A stretch of DNA of 52,407 nt from an uncultured Lachnospiraceae bacterium (lineage in GTDB: Bacteria; Bacillota; Clostridia; Lachnospirales; Lachnospiraceae), in assembly GCA_910579275.1 (NCBI GenBank), contig CAJTTO010000030.1, positions 1 through 52,407 of the forward strand, read 5' to 3'. The notes under the pieces were generated by a model that saw nothing but the letters and a program-made list of their open reading frames with translations, was not told the DNA's origin and did no database searches. Made by a program: the position numbers and the translations under genes. Positions 8,312 to 16,470 of the stretch are shown piece by piece; positions within the stretch are counted from its first letter, which is position 1, and every line of letters starts with the position of its first letter.

Positions 8312-8770
8312 TTACCCCGCTGCCATGTCTTCTTTCGTCTTGCCTTTCACGGATGATTTTGCCTTTGTGTCCTCTTTCTCCTGAAGGTTGTCTTCCTGTA
8401 ACTGCCCCTGCCGTGCTGCCTGCTGCTTCAGGTTGTCATTCTCATCCGTCAGGCTTTTAATTTCCTGCTTCAGCCTGTCGTTCTCATCAGTCAGGCCTTT
8501 TATCATGTTATTCAAATTGTCAATTTCACCTGACAGGGCGTTCACCCGCTCCTTCAGCGCATTGTTTTCATCTGACATGCTGCCTGCCATGGAAAACTGC
8601 TCCTTCAGTCCGTTGACCACCCTCACATATTCATCATAGGGTATTGTCTTTCCGCGCCCATATGCAATCACGGCGTTGTCCTCATCCCTGATGTCATACC
8701 CCCTGTCCACATAATGCTTTTTCTGGCTCTCATCAATCAAATACTCCTTATTTCCCAAGACTGCCTTCAT
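8312..8770 (-). CDS. Coiled-coil virion-associated protein, function unknown
   Basis: 152 residues from ATG 8770, chosen over an upstream start because GAGGAGGGACAAGTT precedes it. The N-terminal third (KAVLGNKEYLIDESQKKHYV) is a small globular part. Residues 60-130 form a regular coiled coil of repeating LTDEN(D)(R/N)LKQE units, followed by a low-complexity Lys/Glu tail. Genes right after major capsid in related phages often encode head decoration or head-completion proteins, but I do not recognise this one. The repeat LTDENDRLKQ/LTDENDNLKQ suggests internal duplication. Confidence 0.6.
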   Translation of the reverse strand: MKAVLGNKEYLIDESQKKHYVDRGYDIRDEDNAVIAYGRGKTIPYDEYVRVVNGLKEQFSMAGSMSDENNALKERVNALSGEIDNLNNMIKGLTDENDRLKQEIKSLTDENDNLKQQAARQGQLQEDNLQEKEDTKAKSSVKGKTKEDMAAG

Positions 8771-8783
8771 AACTTGTCCCTCC

Positions 8784-9668
8784 TCATGCATCCACATTCA
8801 TTGCGCAGCCTTCCACCTTCCGTTCCAGAAGGAAAAGGTCGCCAAAGTTGCGGTTCTGGTACAGATAACCGTCCGCTGTCCGCGAATCCGTCCCAGGCGT
8901 AAATACCTTGATGTAGCTGTATTTGTCGCGACATACAACGCAAGTGGGATGAATCAGTATCCAGTTAATCTGTTTTGCATCCTCCGCCGCAACGCAGCCA
9001 TCCGTGAAGTCATACCTTGTCTTCATCCTCGCTGAAGGCACCATTTTGATTTCCACGTCATCAATGCTGTGTACCTTACGGTTAAGTGTAACAGGCGTAC
9101 TGACGCTCACAACACGCTGTAAGCCTTCTGCCGCTTTCACCATCTTGTTCATTTTCGGCGTGACATAAATAATCCGCCCTTCCTCCGGTACGCCTGCCTC
9201 ATCCATCCTGCTCATTTCCTCGTCAAACGCATCCAGAAAGACTGCCGCCGTGATAGCGGTGCTGTCAATCCTGCCGCCAAACGTGGTCAGCTCTGCATGG
9301 AGCTTTGAATACCTGTAGGAATCCTTCTCCGGTATTGCCTGCTCTTCCTCAAACGTGTTCTGGATATTGGCAATGGACAGGGTAAGATTTGTCTCGTCAA
9401 TATCCATGGGATCAATAAAAAATTCAATGTCCCTGTCATGCTCCAGCTTTTTGGGCTCCCAGTCGTTTGCCATTGTCCCCGCGTTGAATCCGGGCGTCCT
9501 TGTGTGGTCTTTATATCCGGACAGGGTTATTCGAGGAAGCTTGATGGTCTGCGCATTTAAAAATGTAATCTGCTGGTTGCTCTTTGTGAGCGCGTCCGAG
9601 CAGAGGCTCTTTGCATACTTCTCCTGCAAAAGATTCGTGAAACTTTCGGCGTATTCATAAACTGCCAT
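8784..9668 (-). CDS. Major capsid protein (HK97-fold type)
   Basis: 294 residues, ATG 9668. It follows the scaffold gene and has the layout of HK97-type major head proteins. An N-terminal arm (EYAESFTNLLQEKYAK) is followed by KLPRITLSGYKDHTR and the E-loop-like FIDPMDIDETN. The central P-domain helix contains DAFDEEMSRMDEAGVPEEGRI. The C-terminal A-domain contains INWILIHPTCVVCRDKYSYIKVFTPG. Cleavage of a scaffold extension is not needed because a separate scaffold gene is present. Confidence in the role is high. Confidence 0.88.
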   Translation of the reverse strand: MAVYEYAESFTNLLQEKYAKSLCSDALTKSNQQITFLNAQTIKLPRITLSGYKDHTRTPGFNAGTMANDWEPKKLEHDRDIEFFIDPMDIDETNLTLSIANIQNTFEEEQAIPEKDSYRYSKLHAELTTFGGRIDSTAITAAVFLDAFDEEMSRMDEAGVPEEGRIIYVTPKMNKMVKAAEGLQRVVSVSTPVTLNRKVHSIDDVEIKMVPSARMKTRYDFTDGCVAAEDAKQINWILIHPTCVVCRDKYSYIKVFTPGTDSRTADGYLYQNRNFGDLFLLERKVEGCAMNVDA

Positions 9669-9699
9669 TTTTCATTTCTCCTTTCTCCTTGTCGATCAG

Positions 9700-10362
9700 T
9701 CAGGACAGCCCGAACGCACGTCGGATTTCCTTGTCATCGGGCTGGTTCTGACTTCCACCGCCGGACGTTCCCCCGATCTGCCGGAAACCAGCGCCGTCTT
9801 GTTGTTTTGACTTTAACTGCGGCACATCCTCAATAACTTTGTTCAGTGCGTTCCTGACTGCCTCATTGTTGATTTTCCCATCCTGTCCTGCTGCCTGACT
9901 AAAATCTGCCATCTTCAGGAGATATGGGATTGTCTTTGCATCAATTCCCATGCCGACTGCTTCCAGCATTGCCGTGTTTTCAATCTGCGACTGCTGTATC
10001 TGCGCCTGTGCCTGCGCAAGCTGTGTCTGGATGGCATCCACATCCGGCTGATTCTTCGCTTTCTCTGCCTTGAATGCGGACATTGCCTGTTCTGCCTCCT
10101 GCTGGCTCAGCCCCTGCTGTTTAAAATACGCCTTTAATGCCGTCTCTTCCTTGGCTGCCAGCGTGCCGTCAAGCATCTGCTGTATCTTGGCATAGTCAAT
10201 TGGCTGGGATCCGTTTGCGCCGGTGTTCCCTGCATTTGCAGTTCCGGACTGTCCGGCATTCCCTGCATTAGTGTTGCCGGGCTGGTTTCCACCGTCTGTC
10301 CCGCCTCCTCCTGCAGGCTCCGCAAAAAATTGTAGATTCATGGGTATTAATCCTTTTTTCAT
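9700..10362 (-). CDS. Phage scaffolding protein (DUF4355-like)
   Basis: 220 residues, ATG 10362 (an alternative start MNLQFFAE is seven codons in). The MNLQFFAE motif is a signature of Firmicutes phage scaffold proteins. It is followed by a Gly/Asn/Ala-rich disordered stretch (residues 17-55), a long Gln/Ala-rich coiled coil and a short basic/acidic C-terminal tail (DDKEIRRAFGLS) that would bind the capsid protein. It precedes the major capsid gene, as expected. Scaffold proteins guide procapsid assembly and leave before maturation. Confidence 0.85.
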   Translation of the reverse strand: MKKGLIPMNLQFFAEPAGGGGTDGGNQPGNTNAGNAGQSGTANAGNTGANGSQPIDYAKIQQMLDGTLAAKEETALKAYFKQQGLSQQEAEQAMSAFKAEKAKNQPDVDAIQTQLAQAQAQIQQSQIENTAMLEAVGMGIDAKTIPYLLKMADFSQAAGQDGKINNEAVRNALNKVIEDVPQLKSKQQDGAGFRQIGGTSGGGSQNQPDDKEIRRAFGLS

Positions 10363-10458
10363 TCGATACCTCCATTTTTAGGGTGTCACCCTGTAAAATC
10401 CGTTGTCATCAGTGTCACTGTCCACGCACCTTTTACCCTCGTATCGTGTTTGGAGCAT

Positions 10459-10483
10459 AAAAATAACAGCCTGTAAAGCTGTC
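10459..10483 (-). terminator. Weak intrinsic hairpin with T tract
   Basis: On the minus strand a 5-6 bp stem (ACAGC/GCTGT, 7-base loop) is followed by TTATTTTTATG. It directly follows the stop of the 57-residue gene and precedes the scaffold gene, so if active it would only partly stop late transcription. Confidence 0.4.
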
Positions 10484-10485
10484 TC

Positions 10486-10659
10486 CTAGAAATCTGTCTG
10501 TTTCTCGGGTGCCTGCGCTGGCATCTCCGTCTCATCTGCCAGACACAGCGCAATAAGCTGTTTTCCCCTCTTTTCATCCACCTCCATAACTTCACCTTTT
10601 TTTCTTAGGTGCAGGTTGTCTTCCTTGTCCAAGAAATCGCCCCTTACCTTGATATACAT
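10486..10659 (-). CDS. Small phage protein, unknown (57 aa)
   Basis: 57 residues from ATG 10659, preceded by AAGGGGGTGATGG. An upstream start exists but would run through the terminator hairpin at 10710-10740. The sequence (YIKVRGDFLDKEDNLHLRKKGEVMEVDEKRG...) resembles the small proteins often found between the portal/minor head gene and the scaffold gene in clostridial phages. I know no function for them. The other frame over this stretch is not supported. Confidence 0.65.
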   Translation of the reverse strand: MYIKVRGDFLDKEDNLHLRKKGEVMEVDEKRGKQLIALCLADETEMPAQAPEKQTDF

Positions 10660-10677
10660 TCCATCACCCCCTTGCTG

Positions 10678-10691
10678 TTGCGACGTCGCAA
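10678..10691. promoter_or_regulatory. Perfect 14-bp palindrome TTGCGACGTCGCAA
   Basis: A perfect self-complementary 14-mer 18 bases upstream of the small phage gene's start and just downstream of a terminator hairpin. Near copies occur at 24994-25007 and inside the longer palindrome at 32515-32536, upstream of the integrase. This could be a binding site for a dimeric regulator; the protein is unknown. Confidence 0.45.
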
Positions 10692-10704
10692 TTATATTTG
10701 GGCA

Positions 10705-10740
10705 TAAAAATACCACCTCGCCACTGATGGCCGGTGGTAT
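10705..10740 (-). terminator. Intrinsic terminator inside the late operon
   Basis: Stem ATACCACC/GGTGGTAT (8 bp, 15-base loop), followed on the minus strand by TTTTATG. It lies between the gene ending at 10799 and the small gene starting at 10659. A terminator here would lower expression of scaffold and capsid unless read through or bypassed by a new promoter. Confidence 0.7.
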
Positions 10741-10798
10741 CTTTATTGCTTTTTTCGTGTTTCCTTACCGATGTGTTCCATCTGCACATGACAATATT

Positions 10799-11119
10799 CT
10801 ATCTGTTTCCCTGCCAGTCCAGCGGGCATCCTTTTCCCCGCCACTCTTCCCATGTGATTTTCTGTGGCAGAATCCCGCCCGCCTGCAAGAGTTTCAGTGT
10901 ACTTCTGGAATTTCTCTCTTTTTCCTCATTCGATAACTCTCTAGGATGCATAAAATCATATTTTTCCTGTGCTGTCATCTGCTCTTTTTCCTCTTCTGAA
11001 AAAGAAATCTCACTCAGCTCCATACGAAGCTTGCGGCACTCTTCTGACGAGAGTTCTTTTCCTCTTTTCTTCTGCTCATCCACTGGCAGAAGAAGCCATT
11101 CCCTTGCAGTTAAAGGCAT
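10799..11119 (-). CDS. Hypothetical phage protein (106 aa)
   Basis: 106 residues from ATG 11119, two bases after the stop of the minor head gene. Very charged and helical, with repeated Glu/Lys (SSEECRKLRMELSEISFSEEEKEQM) and a C-terminal ITWEEWRGKGCPLDWQ. No domain recognised. Close spacing with the minor head gene suggests co-translation and a link to head assembly or to the ADP-ribosyltransferase domain of that protein, but this is only inference. It is the last gene before the terminator at 10705-10740. Confidence 0.55.
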   Translation of the reverse strand: MPLTAREWLLLPVDEQKKRGKELSSEECRKLRMELSEISFSEEEKEQMTAQEKYDFMHPRELSNEEKERNSRSTLKLLQAGGILPQKITWEEWRGKGCPLDWQGNR

Positions 11120-11121
11120 TC

Positions 11122-12642
11122 TTATACCTCCTCTAACAGTATCAAATACTGTCCATCCATCTCGACTTTGTTGACAACATGAAATCTTGTCCCTATTGGA
11201 TATAATATTTCATTTTCTATTGACAATCTTCCCAAGTCTTTTCCCTTTTTCGCATTCTGTATATATATCTGAACCTGTCCTCCATCATTATACACGCCTT
11301 TCTTGGTTGTTGACAAGTATTGTCTGGGAATATATTCCTCCCCAATGTTCATGGAATCAAAAAAATTCTTTGCATCCCTATCAAATGCAAATGTTAAGGA
11401 TCGGTTCAGGTTTCCTTCATAGCATGGCAGTTTTTCAATCGCCCTGTCAATCTCCCGCATCCACCTTCTTTCGGCTTCTGTGAACTCTGATACAGCCCTC
11501 CTGCGTAGCTTGTCATTAAGCATGTATGAATCCGGACTGACATAACGAATTATTGCCCCCTCTTCCTCCTCCGTGAGCGCACCTCTCTTAGCCTGTCTTT
11601 CCCATTTTGCAGCCTTCCTGCCATATTCTTCCCGATTGTCTTTATCCAGGGAATACTTTGCAATCCTTCCATACTTCTTTGCCTGCCGCTCTGCATGTTC
11701 TCGCTCTGCCGTTTCTTTATTTTGCTGTTCTATGTCCTGAATCTCCTGCCGAGTGAATTTACTGTCAGGCGGCGTGCTGATTCCCTCAAAATAGGTCGTG
11801 TGTCCGTCCTTGCACCGCGGATGGTACAGTCCTGCTGCCACCGCGGTACTCATGAGCGGGTAATTCCCATCAGATTTTTTCCCGCCACTCCACACGTCGT
11901 CTATCATAATCTTTCCTACCCATGGCAGACACTTGGGACAGGGATTGCCGCGCTTGTTCATGATTACGGTGGAGATTCCCCACTCTTTCCTTTTTTCCCC
12001 CTCCCCTGTCAGGTAGGCGCGCTTGCAGGCTGTCCGGATTGCCATGTCCGCATAGTCTGCAAGCGTATGGCGTGCACCATTGGCATACTCCACACAGTTC
12101 AGTCCCGCAGAAAGCATGTCCTTCGTTGCCATGTCCACGGCTTTCTCGTAGGTTCCCGCCCCTGTGTTGGCATATACCTGTGCATTGAACAGAATCTGGC
12201 GGTACTTATCATCTGCCATCCTCAGGATTGCGGTCTCGGCTTTTTTCATGTCATCCGTGGTGGCTTTTATCAGGGCTTCGATTTTCCGGTCATTTGTACG
12301 GAAGAACTGTGCGGTCAGGGTATCACCGGATTTTTTTGCACCCCTGAAGCCGTTCCTGATGGCTTTCAGGATTTCTATCTCCTGCTCCATGCCGCCGCTC
12401 TCCCTTGCAGTCCTGATTAACCCATCAATCTGCCTGTTTATGTCGGCAAACTGGCTTCCGTACTTCTTCCGGTTCCTGATTTTATATTGTTCCAGCCTTT
12501 TGAGCTGTTCAGCCTGCCACTGTGACCATTCGATGCCCAGTTCGTTTTCCTCTGCCTTATGGCGGTCAAGGTTCCTTATCATGGAGGTCATCAGTTCCCT
12601 TTCAATGGCATCAAAGGCTTTTGCGATATCATACTCGCCCAT
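11122..12642 (-). CDS. Minor head protein fused to an ADP-ribosyltransferase domain
   Basis: 506 residues, ATG 12642. Residues 1-290 are the Phage_min_cap2 / SPP1 gp7-like minor head part: long helices, a CPKCLPW cysteine pair, and the HPRCKDGHTTY motif near residue 270. After a Lys/Arg/Glu linker, residues about 370-506 look like an arginine-type ADP-ribosyltransferase. Arg414 (LNRSLTF), the STT of YLSTTKK at 444-446, and E476-N-E478 before ILYPIGTRFHV fill the R, STS and ExE positions. ART exoenzyme domains on minor head proteins are known in Firmicutes phages and may be ejected with DNA to modify host targets. It follows the portal gene and a small protein. The target is unknown. Confidence 0.8.
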   Translation of the reverse strand: MGEYDIAKAFDAIERELMTSMIRNLDRHKAEENELGIEWSQWQAEQLKRLEQYKIRNRKKYGSQFADINRQIDGLIRTARESGGMEQEIEILKAIRNGFRGAKKSGDTLTAQFFRTNDRKIEALIKATTDDMKKAETAILRMADDKYRQILFNAQVYANTGAGTYEKAVDMATKDMLSAGLNCVEYANGARHTLADYADMAIRTACKRAYLTGEGEKRKEWGISTVIMNKRGNPCPKCLPWVGKIMIDDVWSGGKKSDGNYPLMSTAVAAGLYHPRCKDGHTTYFEGISTPPDSKFTRQEIQDIEQQNKETAEREHAERQAKKYGRIAKYSLDKDNREEYGRKAAKWERQAKRGALTEEEEGAIIRYVSPDSYMLNDKLRRRAVSEFTEAERRWMREIDRAIEKLPCYEGNLNRSLTFAFDRDAKNFFDSMNIGEEYIPRQYLSTTKKGVYNDGGQVQIYIQNAKKGKDLGRLSIENEILYPIGTRFHVVNKVEMDGQYLILLEEV

Positions 12643-12644
12643 GG

Positions 12645-12866
12645 TTACCCCTCATTTTTATGTATTTTGAACCCCTGCTGTTTGAACTCCCTTGTCAGCT
12701 TTTTTAACTGTGTCTTGCTGTCACAGTGGTCATTGCGCAGCTCTGCATATCCGTTTTTTTCAACCGCATATATCCCGAATGGCACCTGTTCACTTGCTAC
12801 CTTGAGCAAGCCCTTGTATTCCTTCCTGCTCATGCTGTATATCCTGTTCATTACCTTTACCTGCAT
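12645..12866 (-). CDS. Small phage protein overlapping the portal 3' end
   Basis: 73 residues from ATG 12866, which is preceded by GAGGAGGGAATCCAGA; this puts its first 77 bases inside the portal gene in another frame. The SRKEYKGLLKVASEQVPFGIYA region and the C-terminal LRNDHCDSKTQLKKLTREFK region look like a compact alpha/beta protein common in clostridial phages between portal and minor head genes. No function is known to me. A shorter start (Met at 12845) would also be possible. Confidence 0.6.
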   Translation of the reverse strand: MQVKVMNRIYSMSRKEYKGLLKVASEQVPFGIYAVEKNGYAELRNDHCDSKTQLKKLTREFKQQGFKIHKNEG

Positions 12867-14517
12867 TCTGGATTCCCTCCTCGATAAAACTTTCCGCATT
12901 TTCCCTTGATATTCCCAGCGTAGCCGTTATGATAGAGATGGCTTCATTTCTTGAAACGCTTCCATCCTTCACCATTTTAATGACATTCATAAGCGATGCA
13001 ATCTGTGCCCCATTCAATGTGGCTGTTTCCAGCTTTTCCTCCACCCCGTCCATATTGACAGCTGGTTCTTCAAGCCCTGCAATTCCCTGCTCTGCTTTCA
13101 GCCTTGCAATCTCCTCCTGCTTCCATACATCCTCCTTGCTGTCCCCATACAGTTCCTCTACACATGCCTCTATGGACATGATTCCCTGTGTCTTGCCCTT
13201 TCCGACCGTCTCCACCTGGCTCTCAAAACTTGGATTTGCGTATTCCCCAAATGGGATTGTGACATTTACCTCCTCCACTGCCCTGTTAATGTTTGTATTG
13301 TAGGCATTAATGCAGGCTTTTATAAGCTGCGGCATCGTCTCCTGTACCGCTTCAATAATGGCATTCCGTGTATATAACGTCGTTTTCTCCTTTTCCCGCT
13401 GTGCCTCCGCGTTATCCAGCTTTTTCACGTCTATTCCCAATGTGCTTGGGGAAATGATGCCTTGCAGACATAAGTCCAATGCTGTCGTGTATGATGCCAA
13501 GTAGCTTTCATGCGGTATGTCGGGCTGCTCCAAATCAATTTTATTGGATGTCCCTTCTGACATATCGTTATCTGTCTTTATGTATCTGTTGTCAAAATGA
13601 TTTGGCTGTAAGATTTCTCCCGTGACAGAGTTTCTTGGCAGGAAACATTCAGGGATGTATTCCTTTGCCCGCCCTGCCCTCAGCGCGTCCATCCACTGGC
13701 TCCAGACTTCATCAAGCGCGTCAAAACTGTCCAGCTTGCCGTCAAATATCGAGCCGCCGCGTCCCTTGAACTTTCTGCTTTTAAATATGCTGAATGGTAC
13801 TGCCATCATCAGTTTTCTATCAAATTCCCAGTCGGACAGATGCCTCGTGGCATTCACTGTCTTAAAATCAATCAGCGAATCTCCTTTATAAAGTTCATTT
13901 CTGATATACCCATGCCCATAGTGCTCATGCAGGGTATACCCGTGTCCACTGTCAGTATACGGTGTCTTAAATATAATTTCTTTCACCCTGTTCCTGTTTC
14001 CGACAATCTCAATCTGCTCCCCTGAATACCATTCAATAATGGGATATTCACTCATTTCAGTGTCAATCGTTATTTTAAAGGCACCATCCCCTATATACAG
14101 AACCTCCTCCATGAACTCCTTCATCATTTTGCGGAATTCATTATCCTTTTCTATCTGCTTCCACAAGATTTTATGTTTTTCTTCCATAAACTCATATTCA
14201 TTCATGTCAGTCAGGACAATCGAGGTAAGGACTCTTGCCATTAATCCCGGAAGCCCTGTATGTATCTTGCGCATTTCCATTCCGGGCGTGCATCTGCTGC
14301 CCCAGAACTTGTATTTGTCCGTGTATTCTGTCAGGCTCTGGTATAGCTGTTCCAGCTCATTGCCATCCCCCCGAAACCAGATGCGGTTACGTATCGCGCT
14401 CATCTCAAAGTCAAGCACCTCGTTTATCTGGATATTATAAGGGCTTGCAGGGACGATGTTCAGCCACGTCCTGATTCCCTTCTTAATGCTTTCGCTCATT
14501 TTTTGTATCAGCCCCAC
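12790..14517 (-). CDS. Phage portal protein (SPP1 gp6-like)
   Basis: 575 residues. I chose GTG 14517 (VGLIQKMSESIKKGIRTW) because AGGAGG sits nine bases before it; a TTG 18 bases earlier would include its own ribosome site. The N-terminus GLIQK...IKKGIRTWLNI, the RNRIWFRGDGNELEQLY block and the FEMEEKHKILWKQI-type helices follow the SPP1 portal family. The C-terminal stem region is helical, with a Gln/Glu-rich tail. The portal forms the dodecameric DNA gate at one capsid vertex. It overlaps the terminase stop by 35 bases and the next small gene by 77. Confidence 0.87.
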   Translation of the reverse strand: MGLIQKMSESIKKGIRTWLNIVPASPYNIQINEVLDFEMSAIRNRIWFRGDGNELEQLYQSLTEYTDKYKFWGSRCTPGMEMRKIHTGLPGLMARVLTSIVLTDMNEYEFMEEKHKILWKQIEKDNEFRKMMKEFMEEVLYIGDGAFKITIDTEMSEYPIIEWYSGEQIEIVGNRNRVKEIIFKTPYTDSGHGYTLHEHYGHGYIRNELYKGDSLIDFKTVNATRHLSDWEFDRKLMMAVPFSIFKSRKFKGRGGSIFDGKLDSFDALDEVWSQWMDALRAGRAKEYIPECFLPRNSVTGEILQPNHFDNRYIKTDNDMSEGTSNKIDLEQPDIPHESYLASYTTALDLCLQGIISPSTLGIDVKKLDNAEAQREKEKTTLYTRNAIIEAVQETMPQLIKACINAYNTNINRAVEEVNVTIPFGEYANPSFESQVETVGKGKTQGIMSIEACVEELYGDSKEDVWKQEEIARLKAEQGIAGLEEPAVNMDGVEEKLETATLNGAQIASLMNVIKMVKDGSVSRNEAISIITATLGISRENAESFIEEGIQNAGKGNEQDIQHEQEGIQGLAQGSK

Positions 14518-15880
14518 TTTCTTTTCCCTCCTCAAAACCGATTAGATTGCGGTATGGTATCCATGCGTACTGGTTGGCGTTGATGGTATGGTCGTTTTTG
14601 TCCTCCGGCTTGTCCTTTTCCTCATCCCAGCTGTATACGTCTATCTCCTGCAGATGGCTGGTGCATGTGTCGCTGACCAGATAGCACCCCTGCTGAATCC
14701 AGCCGAGCTGTAAGTTGATTCTGTCAAGTATCGTGACCTTTTTGTAAGAATCAATGAAATTATAAAGGCATCCATGCAGCCGCTTGTACTTTTTCAGCTC
14801 CGTAATGGTTGCCTGATCTGCATTGTCAATAAACACGTCCCTTGCAAACCCCCACTTACCGCGACACATGTCAAGAAAGCCCATGAATTTTACCGCCGTA
14901 TCCGACGGCGCAAGCGGCACGGTCAGTTCAGCGTTGTTGTATGTCTTTTCTTCCAGCGTTATCAGCTTCCTGTCCTCGGTTATCCCCTGAAATACCATGG
15001 CTATTGTATCCGGTGATTTGCTTGAATAGGCAGTGTCAAGCCCTGCCGTGTACTTCCTGATACGGATTCTGCCGCCCCGGATCTGCTCCTGTACCCACTG
15101 CTCCGTCACGACGTTCCTTTTCCTGTCAAAATTGGAAAATATCAGCCCCGTCGCCTTGCCCCGCAGCCCCTCTATCTTGTTTTTCCAGATTTTTGTGCCC
15201 TTGGGCGTATTGCTGATAATCCTGTTGAGCTTTTCTTCTGGCAGTCCCAGATTATGCGTAAAGGAAAAGAACCAGTGCACCCATCCGGGCTTTGGTTCTT
15301 CCTTCAGCTCTTTCCTTATTTCCTCTGGCGTCTCATCTGCCCACTCCGTAAGCGGCCTTGCATGGTTCACATACTCTGCATAAACAGGCAGATTCGGGTC
15401 ATCCGGATTCAGGGTTGCCATGAAGTAGTCACTCCGCATGGCTGACTCACGGACGAACTCGATATCTGCCGTGTTAATCTCGTCTATGTACAGGCATCCA
15501 TATTGTCCGCCGAGGGCATCCTTCCATTTCTTTTTGTTCCCATAGCCGACCACGAAGATGATTTTGTCACCATGGGATGCATGGAATACGAGATGCGGCA
15601 TTTTGTATGACTTACTTCCGTTGCCATTGTAGTCAACCAAGATGCCAAAATCATCCAGAATGCCGAGGTCTTTGTTGATGATGTTCTTCTCTGCCGCCCC
15701 GGTATCGTCTGCCGCTATGATGTGCAGCTTCTTGGGGGACTGGGCGACCTTCAGCATGAACTTGAACAGCCCTACCGTGGTCTTTCCTGCCGCCGTCGTC
15801 CCTTCCAGAAATTCGACGTGGGCGTTACATCTGATAAACGCCTTGTATTTGTCGGATAGCAGCAATGTCTGTTCACTCAT
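14483..15880 (-). CDS. Terminase large subunit
   Basis: 465 residues from ATG 15880, which overlaps the small subunit stop (ATGAGTGA). The N-terminal ATPase has a Walker A-like EGTTAAGKTT near residue 27 and Walker B CLYIDEIN near 130, followed by an ATLNPDDPNLPVY motif-III-like region. The C-terminal half holds the RNase H-like nuclease with AGLDTAYSSKSPDT and a later acidic FARDVFIDNADQ. This is the packaging motor that cuts concatemers and pumps DNA through the portal. It is a PBSX/SPP1-type terminase by order and sequence style. Confidence 0.9.
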   Translation of the reverse strand: MSEQTLLLSDKYKAFIRCNAHVEFLEGTTAAGKTTVGLFKFMLKVAQSPKKLHIIAADDTGAAEKNIINKDLGILDDFGILVDYNGNGSKSYKMPHLVFHASHGDKIIFVVGYGNKKKWKDALGGQYGCLYIDEINTADIEFVRESAMRSDYFMATLNPDDPNLPVYAEYVNHARPLTEWADETPEEIRKELKEEPKPGWVHWFFSFTHNLGLPEEKLNRIISNTPKGTKIWKNKIEGLRGKATGLIFSNFDRKRNVVTEQWVQEQIRGGRIRIRKYTAGLDTAYSSKSPDTIAMVFQGITEDRKLITLEEKTYNNAELTVPLAPSDTAVKFMGFLDMCRGKWGFARDVFIDNADQATITELKKYKRLHGCLYNFIDSYKKVTILDRINLQLGWIQQGCYLVSDTCTSHLQEIDVYSWDEEKDKPEDKNDHTINANQYAWIPYRNLIGFEEGKESGADTKNERKH

Positions 15881-16319
15881 TATCCCCACCACACATCTGC
15901 GCTATGATTCCGTCAAGCTTTGTCTGCTCAATGGTCAGGTTGCCTGAAACATTTGTATCCGTCTTTGTCGTGTAGCCGTATTTTGACATCCATAAACCCG
16001 CAAGTTGTGCCGGAATTATGCTAAGCTCAAACTTTTTCCTTGCATCCACTTCGCACTCTTCCTTCATGCGCGTAACGATGTCCCCATATTTTTCATTGTC
16101 AGCATAATTTGCATAAAATTTGCTTCTGGAGATTCCAGCAAATACGCAGAATCCTTCTATTGTATACGTTATGTTGCGTCTTAGTTCCTTGCTGACAAAC
16201 TCGGAGTTTTTTGCACTGAAATCATGGGTAAGCACCATCTGGCTGTCGCAGTCCGCTTTGTATTCTTCCCATGTTTCTTCCAATGCCTTCACACTATTAA
16301 ATTTTCGTTGTCTGCCCAT
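15873..16319 (-). CDS. Terminase small subunit
   Basis: 148 residues from ATG 16319 (MGRQRKFNSVKALEETW), after GCAGGTGATTTC; upstream in-frame sequence is poor. It contains a helix-turn-helix-like EGFCVFAGISRSKFYANY at about residues 55-72 and a helical ARKKFELSIIPAQLAGLWMSKYGY segment, typical of the gp3/terminase_2-type small subunits that bind the pac or cos site. It is the first gene of the late operon, behind the candidate late promoter. Confidence 0.8.
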   Translation of the reverse strand: MGRQRKFNSVKALEETWEEYKADCDSQMVLTHDFSAKNSEFVSKELRRNITYTIEGFCVFAGISRSKFYANYADNEKYGDIVTRMKEECEVDARKKFELSIIPAQLAGLWMSKYGYTTKTDTNVSGNLTIEQTKLDGIIAQMCGGDNE

Positions 16320-16431
16320 GAAATCACCTGCTTTCCGGTCGCGTATATTGTTTGCTGTACAAAAAAAGACACCATGACTGCTGCCATAATGCCTTCTTGG
16401 AGACAATGTATTTTATTGATTAACTGACTAC

Positions 16432-16468
16432 ACTATATCATAAAGTGACTGTGTACTTCTATGTACTT
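16432..16468 (-). promoter_or_regulatory. Candidate late promoter with tandem 10-bp repeats
   Basis: Minus strand: two adjacent decamers AAGTACATAG and AAGTACACAG (9 of 10 identical) at 16449-16468 overlap the -35 position of a TATAGT box at 16432-16437. No good -35 hexamer is present, as expected for an activated promoter. It lies between the sigma-like regulator and the small terminase gene, so that regulator could bind it. Confidence 0.5.
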
Positions 16469-16470
16469 TT

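Noticed and set aside
10386..10595. Leftward 69-codon frame
   Set aside because: Very Arg-rich and overlaps the better supported 57-residue gene in another frame.
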